The notes under the pieces were generated by a model. It was given only the letters and a program-made list of their open reading frames with translations, had not been told where the DNA came from and did no database searches. The translations under genes and the position numbers were made by a program. DNA of 64,000 nucleotides, taken from the NCBI GenBank assembly GCA_018806985.1, contig JADANN010000458.1:3348001-3412000 (forward strand), written 5' to 3'. The stretch is from Angiostrongylus vasorum. Lineage: Eukaryota > Nematoda > Chromadorea > Rhabditida > Metastrongylidae. Of this stretch, positions 12,655 through 26,830 are shown in pieces; position 1 is the stretch's first letter; every line of letters begins with the position of its first letter.

Positions 12655-13030
12655 CTTAGATAACTGGAAAGCCCGTCTTCATTTGATGTGCGGGAGCGAG
12701 CATAATTTCTTCCTATCAGCGCTTTGCTAGCTTAGCCATTGTGACTCCCTGCAGTCCTCAGTTCAGCTTAGCCAAAGTCTGCCCAGGTCGTCACCACCAC
12801 AGGCAGTAACCGACCTTATGGATCAAGGGGAATTCTGCCACCATGCGAGTAGTTTCATACCACGACGGCGGTGGATCTTGGTATTGGTTTACTCTTAGCT
12901 AGGCTTCCTTGTGGAAACGCCGGACTCCTCAACTTGGGAGGCCGAGCTGGGGAGACGAGTCCCCCCCCGCTGAACATCGCAACCCGACACCCAAGAACAC
13001 ATCCTAGCCATGATGAGGTAGTAAATCATT
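12655..13030 (-). repeat. Family B interspersed repeat
   Basis: Near full-length copy in minus orientation, from the GAAAGCCCGTCTTC end to the GATGAGGTAGTAAATCATTG end. It lies just downstream of the pas-5 poly(A) site. Confidence 0.75.
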
Positions 13031-13206
13031 GAAAGGACGCATCGAGTAAGATAATATAACAATTTATAACACATGTGGCAATACTTACTAATGTTAATAC
13101 GCAACTCTTCCAATCAAATTTTGGGTACAAATGTCTAGAAGTCATCAACTAACAAAAACATGAAAGGAAGTCGTAAGAACACCAACATCCAGCAAAAAAT
13201 AATAAG

Positions 13207-13212
13207 TTTATT
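13207..13212 (-). promoter_or_regulatory. AATAAA poly(A) signal of pas-5
   Basis: AATAAA on the minus strand lies 72 bp after the pas-5 stop codon at 13284. Confidence 0.6.
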
Positions 13213-13283
13213 ATGAGCACTGCAGCAAATGTAACAAGATAGTAGCTCATCACACTTTAGCAAAACAAAGACAGACGTAATGC

Positions 13284-16256
<2,973 letters not shown>

Positions 16257-16259
16257 CTA

Positions 16260-17698
16260 ACATCATCACAAATAATCTTTCTTCGACAAGTTTACATGAT
16301 ACTGATAAATGACTTTTACTCGGCTAACGTCCCGACTCTTCGTCTTCATTAGAGCCCATGATCCGAGCCAACTATCAACCTCGTATGAACTTATCAAAGA
16401 AAGATTACATATTGATGCGTCATGCCGAGGTCCGAGGTTAAAGGACAGTCGATTTTGAAATATCATTACAAGTAATAACTTAACATCGTTAGTAACACAA
16501 CTTTAGGGTAAATCAGGAAGCTGTAGTAAATGCTAAAATGAAAATGATGATTGAAAACGACCATTTCCGTATTTACAGAAACTTTAAGGACACCGTATCC
16601 CAATGCGGGAAAAACGTTCCAGTAGTGGGAAACAGAGATAGGAAAGGAGGAAAAGCTCCATTGTCTTACTTATTTTCACAATCCTTTCTCATTTTCACAA
16701 GCCACGGTTCGTATTTTTTAAATATCAGTTGTATTATCCAAGCCATACCGCTTTAACGGTGGCATTTTCCTTAATGAAGTAAGAACGTCGGAATTAAACG
16801 GTGTTTTTAAGTAGCAGATAGCATAGGGACGTTAGGAATCAATTACCACATACGTTACTCGATGGTGTAGCAGATTAAAGCCGCAAGCAGTGGTTTAGTC
16901 CATATGAAATGGACTAAAAGCGCTGTACGGTGCAGCTTCGGCATAGCGAATGCAACTAATGACTTCTTTCTCTTCGAAGATCCAAATGTTCTGACTAGTG
17001 GTTCTATATGTAATCATTTCTTACCATACTTGTACGCATGTACATACGGTGAAATGAAAATGTAACTCCGAAGAAACCTCCATGTTCGTCCATAGTTCCA
17101 GTCCGCTTGGCTTATCCACTTAAGCTTTCGACTCTTAGGCACTTGCCTGTTAGCTTATCTTTCCCATTACAGGTAGAGAATATTTGAAGATGTGGTTCGA
17201 ATGACAACATGGCAATGGACGAATTGGAACAAGGTTCATGTTCGGTACGCGCATGAAACCGATGCAAGTGTAAGTCAAATGTAGATGATGAGGACATAGG
17301 ACATTAATACTGATTTGTGCTCCCCGACCATTCCCGTTAACGAGTGATTGCTGATGGCACCGTTAGGTTAAAAACACTGGCTGAGAGCAAGGCAGAGCGA
17401 GGGCCTCAGTGGTGCTGTGGGTGGCGCGCGAGCCCCCGGAAGCGGTGGTCGGGGTTCCATCTGGCCTGGAGTGCACGTTTTGCTCAGATTTCAGCATCAT
17501 TCGGTTGTACTTAACACAACACCTTGTCGTGAGAAAATAATGGGCAATAGATAAAGGATACACATGGTGAGGAGATGAATTGATCGTGATAGTGTGTGCA
17601 CGATGTGAAGGCTGTGCATAAGACATCGAAGGATCTCATATCGTTTAGTTGACAGAGTTCCTTCGTACTGGAGTGCATTTGCTAGCGTTATGGAACAC
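16260..17698. other. Upstream flank of pas-5, no gene recognised
   Basis: The segment 16316-16360 resembles on the minus strand the hairpin-element end found at 44818-44991 (CGGCTAACGT .. TCTTCGTCTTC), but the hammerhead-like core is lost (CTAATGA instead of CTGANGA). Nothing else is supported. Confidence 0.35.
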
Positions 17699-17699
17699 T

Positions 17700-17965
17700 G
17701 GACGCGTATAGCGCAGTGATCGGAGGCGCCCTGCGATACACATGAGATCTATCCCTGCCCCCCCATCCTCACCAAGTCTTCCATCTCTCCGGAGTCGGCA
17801 AATTGGTACTGGACATGTCTGGGAAGATAGCGGCACTGGCTCGACACATCGGTAGGCCACCAAGAATCATTGTTTAGGACAGATATGCGTTCGGTCGCCT
17901 CCAACGATGCTTAATGAAGTCCAATGCATGGCGCATCCCTCAGTGATTGATCAACGCCGATCACC
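17700..17965 (+). repeat. SINE family A copy
   Basis: tRNA-like head GGACGCGTATAGCGCAGTG, B-box-like GAGATCTATCCC, complete body, 3' end GATTGATCAACGCCG. Confidence 0.78.
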
Positions 17966-17969
17966 TTCG

Positions 17970-20140
17970 TTCACATGCGCACATTATGGTGGGTGCTCTT
18001 GTCGAACTAAACAACCGGATCTTCAAGCTCACTTCTTCGAGTTCTATGGAATGGTCCATGTATTGACGCAACCTATTGATCTACCTATACGTCTTGGAGC
18101 AATTCTGGCTCGTCCTTCACATTCTTAGGAAATCCGCAGTGGCAAGAGGATTCGTTAGTATAGTCCATTTAAACGTGAAATATGTGACATTTACTGTCGT
18201 AAAGGATGTACCATCTGTATTGAGGATGAGCACACTGTCATTATATAATGATGATTATGATACCTAACATTCTTTGACGATTGACTCCAAACCACTGAGA
18301 ATTCTACATGTAGATTCTGTGACGTTGACGAAGGCCTGGAGGTGAATGGATATCTTTCTGGACGAGTACCTCTTCCCACAAGCTTCTTTAGAAGTCTGGT
18401 AGAAGATCGAATAGCTTGAAAATGGACAAAGTAACTCAGTCGATATTTGCATCATTGCGGATACCTTATCAATGCCAACAATATTTCCTCTTCTTGCCTT
18501 ATTTTAATTACGCCTTGAGATCTTTACTGGGGATTTATAAAGGCTTTCGTCTCTTCATGATAATCAGCCGAATACTCGGTTTCTCCACTAACATTTGGAA
18601 AACGAAGAGAATTGTCCATGGTGACAGCGTGTTCTGCTACTACAAAGAATCTAGCCTGACATAATGAGGCGTTTCCATCGGTTCTCAGAGTGTTGTTTTT
18701 ATTCCACGTTCTATTTTGTTGGAATCTTTAGTCACCGATTGTCCAATAGATAGAGCTTGACTGATTCCGGAGTGTCCGATCAGAAGTAGAAGAAGGAGAA
18801 GATCAGTAACCACCCACTGTTGCAAACCAAATGAGTTGCAGTCAAGTGGGAAGTTCGTGGCTCTTTTCAAACTTACATGTGCTCCACCGTGAAATGTAGG
18901 CTAGTGCTTTAGGAGGAGCTTCTAGCTACTTCATGGTAAAGCCTAGATATCTCTTTACAAACTTCATTTTTAGAACCTTTACGACATTTTGAGCAGTGTG
19001 CTTGATTATGCGCTATTGTGGAGATAATGGACGAGGACCAGCACTTCAGCCATATTTTCTTGTATCTGTTGGGAAAGGAATGAATTCTAAACAACCCGTC
19101 AAATTACTACCACACAAGGTGGCCTTTTTGGTAGCACATTTACAGTTGGTAGTGAGATTTCTGTATAGTGACTTGACTCTCACATGTGTAGCCCTCTGCG
19201 GCTGGTTCGGCCCCCATCAACCATACATTTAACGAAATACAGTAAATTATCGTGTGAGCAAGCTTCTCGATCGACTGTCGACTTATCTAGAAATGCCGCT
19301 ATGACATATCTGTAAAACATGTGGCCGAGGAACTCTCTGGTTTGGTTTCGGCAACGAAATGCCTCTTTATACTAATCGTCACTGCAGAGCTAAGATAGCA
19401 TCTGATATAATGCTGTGAGAAAATGTTCATTAGTATGATGGCTAGATGTCCGCTAACAATGCCCATAGGTGGACTCCACTGCAAAAAAGTAGTGTTCCGT
19501 ATGTGGTGCCATTTCAGGGGAAAAGTCTAAACAGAATTACTGGAACGGAATGAGCAAAACTGATGAGTGGAAGTACCTCTAGTAGGGCCTCGACCTCACG
19601 CTTTTAAGCTAACCTCTGTTTGGCCAACCTGTTTCTCTACTGCTACAGTGTTTTCATCAAATTCGTTATTCAAATGGCTACCTACTTGTCCTTCATAGAG
19701 TAGCTAGTATAGTGAATGCAGATTTGTTTATAGGGAAACGTATTGCTATGCAAAGAAATGAGAAACATTCCTGACAAGTACTGGAGAAAAGCAATGCGGT
19801 CTCAGTTCAGATTAAACTTTATGAGTTGAAATGAGTAGTTTTGGATTGTATAGTTCATTGTAAACGAGGTGCATGTTGTTTTATTCTAAAAATGTGGAGA
19901 TTTTCTCGTCAAGGCTCGGAATACCGATGCGATTGAACATGTCATCCACCACGACTTGATGTTGTTCTCCAATTTATCGTTGGCGTTTGCTACTGTTGTA
20001 CTTGAGTTGGAAGCTCCAGAAATTCAAATTTCTTTCTCAATTTTATGAATAAATGTATGAAGTTCTTAAGTCCTTAAATACTCTAATGATCGAGAATTAA
20101 CCGTCAGTTCCCGAAGAAACACTTTCAGGTGTTATGGATT
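17970..20140. other. Intergenic, no gene recognised
   Basis: The longest ORF (18416-18664 plus, 82 codons) is hydrophobic and AT-rich, with no family resemblance and no splice context. I see nothing supportable in this 2.2 kb. Confidence 0.35.
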
Positions 20141-20144
20141 AACA

Positions 20145-20212
20145 TTGTTACCCACCATAGGCACCTGCGGTCCAGAGTTTTGCAAATATCTCAGCTTCGT
20201 TGAAGTTGTATT
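20145..20212 (-). repeat. Family E repeat fragment
   Basis: CCCACCATAGGCACCTGCGG and the following AGAGTTTTGCAAATATCTC match the complement of 56820-56880 and lie in the same orientation as 31565-31635. Confidence 0.6.
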
Positions 20213-20307
20213 GTTACTTTAATCTAACAAAATTTTCTTCCACTTCCTCCACGATGAACAGTTTTCGTTTTGTATTTGGAAGGCAAAAGAATGAAAACGA
20301 TAGACCT

Positions 20308-20575
20308 CTTAGCGTCGATCAATCCCTGAAGGATGCGCCATGCATTCGTCTTTATTAAGCATCGTTTGGAGGTGATTGAATGCATATCTGGCCTTTCGAA
20401 TGACTCGTAGTGGCCCACCGATGTATCGAGCCAGTGCTGCTATCCTCGCAGACAACTGTGGTACCAATTTGCGGATCCCGGAGGGATGGAGGGTTTGGTG
20501 GTTTTGGGCCCAGGGATCGATCCCATGCGTATTGCAAGGCGCCTCCGACCACTGCGCTACACTCGCCCTTGTATT
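20308..20575 (-). repeat. SINE family A copy, well preserved
   Basis: Complete copy from the 3' tail (GCGTCGATCAATCCCTGAAGG) to the tRNA-like head (complement of CACTGCGCTACACTCGCCC). Confidence 0.8.
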
Positions 20576-20867
20576 GAAGGCAACACCAGGATTTCCCTCA
20601 TGAAAATTCTTTCAGCTAATCTTCGCTGCTATACAGCCGGTGCTGTATGTTAAATACCAAAACATTTTCCTATACCAAAACGTTCATATTTAGGTTGAAT
20701 CCGTGACTGTGAAAACGTGCGATCAAGAATAAGACTTCGTTAGCTACACCTTCAGTGAAGCTCCTTTATAGAGGCTGAGAATTCTCCACAAAATTCCGTA
20801 AAAATTTTAGTTGTTTGTCTGGCACTATCAAATGCAAAAAAGGCAAGAGTATGTAAAACAATAAAAC

Positions 20868-21125
20868 CATAGAAATGGGATGCTGAGATACGAGCAGAAC
20901 TTGGAACTTCAGTTAGGCTTCGAACCCGCGATAACCTTTACTGGGTTCACGTGTTATTCAGCAAACCAACCGAAGTCCTTGCTTTGCCACTCATCAGCGG
21001 GAATGATCTTCGCAAACACGAATCGGCATTGAACCTAGTTAAACTGAAAGTGCAGTCAGTTGCAATGTTTTGACCTTTATTTCCTGCCTATTCTTTTTTC
21101 ACGGATAGTTTTGCTCACATCTCAA
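20868..21125 (-). repeat. Family D repeat
   Basis: It shares GGGATGCTGAGATACGAGCA, GGCTTCGAACCCGCGATAAC and the TTTATTTCCTGCCTATTC block with 7085-7345 and 63055-63330. The complement of GGCTTCGAACCC reads as a B box. Confidence 0.6.
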
Positions 21126-21368
21126 CATCCCTATGATTCCATTTCACATCTCACCCTGTTATGAAAAAAGTGCGCAAAAAATAAAAGTTTAAACTATGGA
21201 GAACAATGTTAATGGGTAGGATTTTGTGTGAACAATGACATACTTCTGTGGTCACAAAAAGCCGATGTGAAATATACTGTGCACAAATTAGTTTTGCTTT
21301 GAGTACTTGTCGAAGTTGATAAGAACACTATTTCAGATCTAAACTCAGCGACATTAGTAAACAAAGCC

Positions 21369-22653
21369 ATGTGGTTCAAGTCCGCACGACCTGCCGCGTT
21401 TGTCGCATCAGTCTTGGCGTACGGAGCGGTGAATAAAGGCTTGCTCCAGTACGCAGATTTTATCGAAGAGAATGTCGAAAAGCCGCTAGGCTTGGAAGCC
21501 AAGAAGGCAAAAGCTCGACAAGCCATACAACGTCAAATGGTAAGTGTGCGATATAGATGTTCAAATATTTAGTCAAGACGTTGTTTCTCGCTACTATTTG
21601 AAACTATTGTTGGTTGCTGGTAACGACTGTCCATGAAGACAACTTTCTACTGAGATCTGAGCAGCTCCAGTCCTGTCGTTGACATGTCGAGATAGCGCAT
21701 ATGGAAGTTAAAAGTTCACTGAAAACGACTATGAGATTATTGTGATAATCACTGGATCTAGTACATGGACTCTTTCCACTACTCGAAATGAACTTTTATC
21801 TTCATACACGTGCAGTCGTATTGTACTGCATATGTATGCGCTTGACTGTGGTTATGTATATCCAGTCATAAAGCCGCGAATAACTGTGAGTCAGTAAGTG
21901 GTCGGCTCCAGCAGGTAGTCTTTGTTAGTTTGACTGAATAGAGTGAACTGCTGAAAGTGTAATTAGCTTTTACGCCACAGGAAGAGGCGGGAGAGTAACG
22001 CGGTGGTTAGAGATGCTCTGCAATGCACTCCAAATTGGTCGCTGGATAGATCCCAGCCTCCCGGGCTCACCAAGCCTTCCATTCCTTCGGGTTCGCGAAA
22101 TTAGTACTAGGCTCATTTGGGAAACACTCACTCGATACATCGGTAGGCTACCGCAATTCACTGTATGACGAGATATGCATTCAGTCACCTCCACGATGTT
22201 TTATGAAGTCGAATGTATGGATCATCTCTCAAGAACTGATCAACGATTAACGCTTTATCCTTTATCTTTTTGCGCCAAAAGACACATAACTACCTCCTCT
22301 CCAAAAAGCAAGACAAGGTTTTTGTACATAGTGCGTATTCGTATTTATTTATTATTCGTGCTTTTTTGCGCCATTCGCTTATACAGAACCGAGTGGGCAG
22401 CATCGTGCCCAACAAAAACGAGCAGAGTTCTTACTGTTTCCGCCTCGAATAGCTCAACAATTATCGTCCCAGCAACTTGTTATAAATTGCGACGTTTAAA
22501 AACACCTTCTGTCGTTTCTTTCAGGGTATAAGAGTTATTGATTTAGTATTTAAAGTTCTTGGAAAGAAAGTCGGCGCAGAAAAAGGAAACGACCGTCCAG
22601 AAGATGCATCGAAACCAATGCGTGTTGTTCGAAATGCGCGTAGTCGCGAATGA
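21369..22653 (+). CDS. Small membrane-anchored protein of unknown function (99 aa)
   Basis: Two exons, 21369-21539 and 22525-22653, join in phase (GTAAGT donor, TTTCAG acceptor) to give 99 residues. Residues about 8-24 (AAFVASVLAYGAVNKGL) form a short, basic-flanked hydrophobic segment that could be a membrane anchor or mitochondrial signal anchor. The rest is charged and helical (KAKARQAIQRQ) and ends in a basic tail (VVRNARSRE). A TTTCAG lies 33 bp before the ATG and fits a spliced-leader acceptor. I do not recognise the family. The intron holds a SINE A copy. The LACTB-like gene follows on the same strand less than 0.5 kb away, so shared transcription is possible but not shown. Confidence 0.65.
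21990..22262 (+). repeat. SINE family A copy, diverged
   Basis: Head near GGGAGAGTAACGCGGTGGTTAG, body with GGGTTCGCGAAATTAGTACT, 3' end ACTGATCAACGATTAACGC. It lies in the intron of the 99-aa gene. Confidence 0.65.
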
Positions 22654-23131
22654 GTTAGTAGGACATCTGTGGTGGTATGATGAGACATACACATATCGTA
22701 GGTGAATGGTTGTTGTAAAAAAGCTTTTAGACCATAAGAAGCTCAGTAATTATGAACGTTTTCTGTTCTGAGGGTCCACCGAGGATACATGAGTACTTGC
22801 TTTAGTGGTTGCATTCATTTAAAATTGAGAAAACATGACAAGAGCGCGCGTATGTAGCACAATGCTCAAAAGTGCACTACAGTACACTTGGTCATAGGTT
22901 CGACTTAGCCTGTTCGTCCTCTCCTTACTTACTTATTCTTACTTCGCCGGGATCGTAGACATGAGAACTCCCATTGCTGTAAAGATGTGGAACCCTACCA
23001 TAAATGTGTGCAGGGCCAAAAATTATGCAGAGATGGGACATCCGTAGTTAACTGCACCAGTTATGTCTTGGCAACCCAGAACAAGACATTACGAAGTCAC
23101 TATCCGATTTTATAAGACACTGTGATTTAAG

Positions 23132-26100
23132 GTAATTGCTGGAATACCTGGGCTTTCAGTTGGAGTAAGCGTGGATGGGCGGACAGTATGGCGCGAAGGT
23201 TTTGGATTCGCCAATATAGAGAGTGGAAGTCGTTGCACAGCAGATTCAGTGGGTACTCATTCGAGTTTAACTCAGTTATGTCAGGATTTCCTAAATGTCG
23301 CTTTATTTAACAAGACAATGCCCAGATAATGCGGATTGCGAGTATAAGCAAACCAATCACCGCGTCCATCACAGCCAGGCTTGTGCAAGAAGGAAAGCTC
23401 GATCTGGATAAGCCAATACAAACATACTTGCCGGAATTCCCAAAGAAGAAATTTGATGGCAAATCTGTGGATATAACAACAAGACAGTTGCTGTCGCACA
23501 CTGGTGGCATACGCCACTACAGAAAGGACTCAAAGGTAAACGAGAAGGTCCACCTCAACACCACATTAGTTCTTTTACCACGAACAATTCTACTCACAAG
23601 CTTTATTTACAAAACTCATCGTCTACTCTGTGAATTTTGGCTTTTTCATTTGTTTCTTCTTATAGTCCTTAAGCGCTGCTTGAATGGCGTCCTGGGCCAG
23701 CACTAAAATGTAACTCAGTGCTTAAACAAAAGATCTCCGTACAAGTCTAACGTTAAACTATGACTTTACGAATCTCAACAAAACAACTAAATGCAAGCAA
23801 ATATGCTTCAGTTCTACGAAGATACATCCAGCGATCTACGGTGTACCTACTCACTCGAACAATGAAGTTTAACTGGTGGAAGACAGAGCTCCTTGGCGAT
23901 TTGATCGTTCTTAATATTCGCGGCGTCCTCCACAGTTTTCCCATGGATCCATTCTGTTGCCAAACTGCTCGAAGCAATTGCCGAGCCACACCCAAATGTC
24001 TTGAACTTGGCATCAACGATCTTCCCATTTTCGTCAACCTTCAGTATTATACTATGTACATTAGTTTTACGGTAACATCTAAGAATTTAGACCAAATGTA
24101 AAGGGATTAACAACTTGCCTTTATTTGTAACTTCATAACATCACCACATGCCGGTGCACCCACAATTCCTGTACCAACGGACGGGTCATTTTTGTCCAAA
24201 GACCCAACGTTACGTGGATTTTCATAGTGGTCAATCACTTTTTCGTGATAGTTAGCACTACGGACAAGAACTGTTGCCCGCCCTTTCGTCGCAATTCGCA
24301 CTGCAGATGAAACCAGCGACATTCCGGAACACCAGAAGCCAATCTGAACCCTTAGAAACGCACACAGTGCACGATAACACGAGGAACAAGGTGATTAACC
24401 CTGGTCGTCCCAGTTGTTATTGAAGCGGAAGTGAACCACGGGATCCCACTCGGTGCACACAGGGCCGCGCCAAGTCGCCATGGGGCAACATCTTGCCGTG
24501 GAGTGCGGACTTCGAGCACCCACGTGTTGTCTAGTACTGAACTAAAGTATCAAGATGGACAGCGTGAGATGATCTAGTCCTGCTAGAGCGGTACTTCCGT
24601 ATTCCTTAGGACGTCGAGCGATGATCATGAGTGGTACAGTAATCTTTTATTTGAAGTTTTACAACTACATAAATACCTTCTCATAATAGCCGAGTTACAT
24701 TTTCCTGTGCTAGCGTAGAACTGGATTGGAGAGGTTTGAGGAATTCGTCGCAAAAGCTACTGTCTGCCATTGAGAACCGGAAAGATTTTGCCCTGTTTTG
24801 AATAAGATTTCTAAGTAACTGATAAGAAATCCTGGAAGCGGTGGTTCTTAGATGTGACTGAAGTCTCTTGGAACAGAACTACTTCTGAATGTGAGTTTTC
24901 GCTGGACGTCGAGAACACTGGTCATGACAAACCATCAAAGAAGATTATTTGTACAACTTCGTCACTTTCAGCACTCTGTTTTAACATCAAAACCAAAATA
25001 CTCCATATGACATATGAATAAGTATTGGGTTCCGTGGAAGATCGATGTGCTGTCTTTAGGACGAGTCAAAGAAGGATTTTGAAGACCCTACAAACAGCAA
25101 CACTGAGGAGAAAGAGTTCCTCTCCAACGTATCATATACGACGGTGACCGAAGCATTGCAATTGTTCAAGGACGATGACCTTGTAGCAAAACCAGGGACA
25201 GAGTTCAGGTTGAATACATTATTTACTTCTGTAAGCATAGAAAATGCTTTGTGAAAAAAACCGATTGGTTTGCTAGACGTACTTTCAGTTAAATCAATAT
25301 TATTAAGATACACGACGTATGGATTTACTCTGCTCAGTGCTGTTCTAGAAAAAGTCTCAGGAATGGAATTTAAGAAGCTTCTTGAGGATTTGACATCTCG
25401 ATTAGAAATGAACCACACCGTTCTCGATGTCAATGAACGTATTATCCCACATCGAACGAATTACTATAAACGAAATAGCGCCCATGTTCTTGAGAACTGC
25501 CCGGAGGTGAACAATTCGAACAAGTGGGCCGGTGGCGGCATACTCTCCAATGTGACAGATCTTCTGACTTTTGCCAACACCATTTTATATAGGTACGAGT
25601 TGTTTGTTTTATCGATTCCATGGATTTGAAGGTAGCAATTTTTGAAAATGTGTATGCTAACATCCATGATTCCAACGGTTTACCTCCTAATCGTGGCTGG
25701 GCGGTGTTCCTGGGTGTCGGGCTGCAATGTACAGCAGGAGGATTCATACCCCAACAGGGTTTCCCAAGCTGAGAAAGGAGTTCGGCGTTTCCATCAGGAA
25801 GCCCACCTAAGAGTAAACCATTACCAGGATCCGTCACCGTGCTGGTACCAAACTACTCGCGTAGTGGCAAATCTCCCTCCGATCCACAAGGGCTGCGACT
25901 GCCTATGGTGGTGACGACTTGGGTTAGACTTTTGCCTGGCTAACCTCGGGACTTCGAGGAACCACGATGGCTACGGCAGCAAAACTCCGAAAAAGTGGAG
26001 ATTATGCTGGGGCCCGCACAACCAGTGAGGGATAGGCCATCCAAGTACCCAAGTAACATCCATGATTATCGAGAAGACATGAGTGTAGCCACAACGAGAG

Positions 26101-26592
26101 CTAAGATGTATAAGATATAGAGACAAGCGGGTTTCTTCACATATATACAATATACTCAGCAACTTTATGTTACAGCTATCAAATGGACACTACCTCGTTT
26201 AAGAATGTATTCTTAAAGCAAGAAATCGTGAAACAGCTATGGAAAGGAGAAATTTCTGTGAATAGCAAGACGCTGGCTGGTTTGGGATGGATGTGCACAG
26301 ATTACAGTGATTTTGATGGAATACACAGAGAAGGGTACGTCATAAACTGTACATTGTAATCGTAAAAAAGGTGTCAAGTGGAATTATTGGTGTTCTTCGT
26401 TACAGATGTGGTCTCTGGTACCACACAGGTGGAGCTGTGGGCGCATCTTCGGTTCTGCTCATCCATCCGAGGAACACACAAAACCACGAACGCAGTGCTC
26501 CATCCGGAGTATGTGTGGTTATGTTATGCAATCTACAAGATAGCTCCTTGCTCAATTTGGCTAAAGAAGTAGAGCAAATATTTAGAAAGTAA
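23132..26592 (+). CDS. LACTB-like serine beta-lactamase-fold protease (N-terminus not found)
   Basis: Six exons splice in phase: 23132-23248, 23326-23535, 25060-25208, 25308-25592, 26176-26334 and 26406-26592 (stop). The visible part, about 368 residues, covers the class C beta-lactamase/LACTB fold: IPGLSVGVSVDGRTVW, the catalytic SxxK as ASISK in exon 2, ITTRQLLSHTGGIRHY, YTTYGFTLLSAVLEKVSG for the second active-site motif, KWAGGGILSN, and HTGGAVGASSVLL in place of KTG. In mammals LACTB is a mitochondrial filament-forming serine protease that affects phospholipid metabolism. The first visible exon begins at an acceptor (TTTAAG, 23131), so the targeting sequence must lie upstream and was not found. 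The long insert of vertebrate LACTB is shorter here. A complete iscu-1 gene lies in intron 23536-25059 on the other strand, and a family B repeat in 25593-26175. AATAAA occurs at 26748. Confidence 0.9.
23623..24322 (-). CDS. iscu-1: Iron-sulfur cluster assembly scaffold ISCU
   Basis: Three exons, 24322-24119, 24038-23855 and 23702-23623, give 155 residues, the usual length. After a basic, Ser/Arg-rich N-terminus that fits a mitochondrial presequence comes YHEKVIDHYENPRNVGSLDK. The cluster-ligand cysteines follow in APACGDVMKLQI and FKTFGCGSAIASSSLATEW, and the third in LCLPPVKLHCSMLAQDA, including the LPPVK motif that binds the HSC70-type chaperone. All three ligand cysteines and the Asp are intact, so the protein should be functional. 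It assembles Fe-S clusters on the NFS1 complex in the mitochondrial matrix. Intron 1 begins with GC, not GT (AAG|GCAAGT). The whole gene lies inside an intron of the LACTB-like gene on the opposite strand. AATAAA is at the complement of 23602-23607. Confidence 0.96.
25667..26055 (+). repeat. Family B interspersed repeat
   Basis: Full-length copy in the fourth visible intron of the LACTB-like gene, from CCAACGGTTTACCTCC to CAAGTACCCAAGTAAC. Confidence 0.8.
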
Positions 26593-26830
26593 TCATCACA
26601 TCTTAGGTTAGTAGCATATCAAATTGTGGTAAGTGATTGTACAGGTTTTATAAGATGCTATGTGATGTTTCACGTTGACAAGCTTATAGTAAGCCTAAAA
26701 ATCTATACAAATACAAACGAGGTCTGTACAAATCTCTGAGGGAATTAAATAAAAGTTAAGGATCGAAATAAAGAAAGTCCGCGAGTAAGCTCACAGTAAA
26801 AGACGTTACGGACAAAATACTGAAGTACAG

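Noticed and set aside
16316..16360. Hammerhead-like motif upstream of pas-5
   Set aside because: The core reads CTAATGA and GGGACGTT; two invariant positions are lost.
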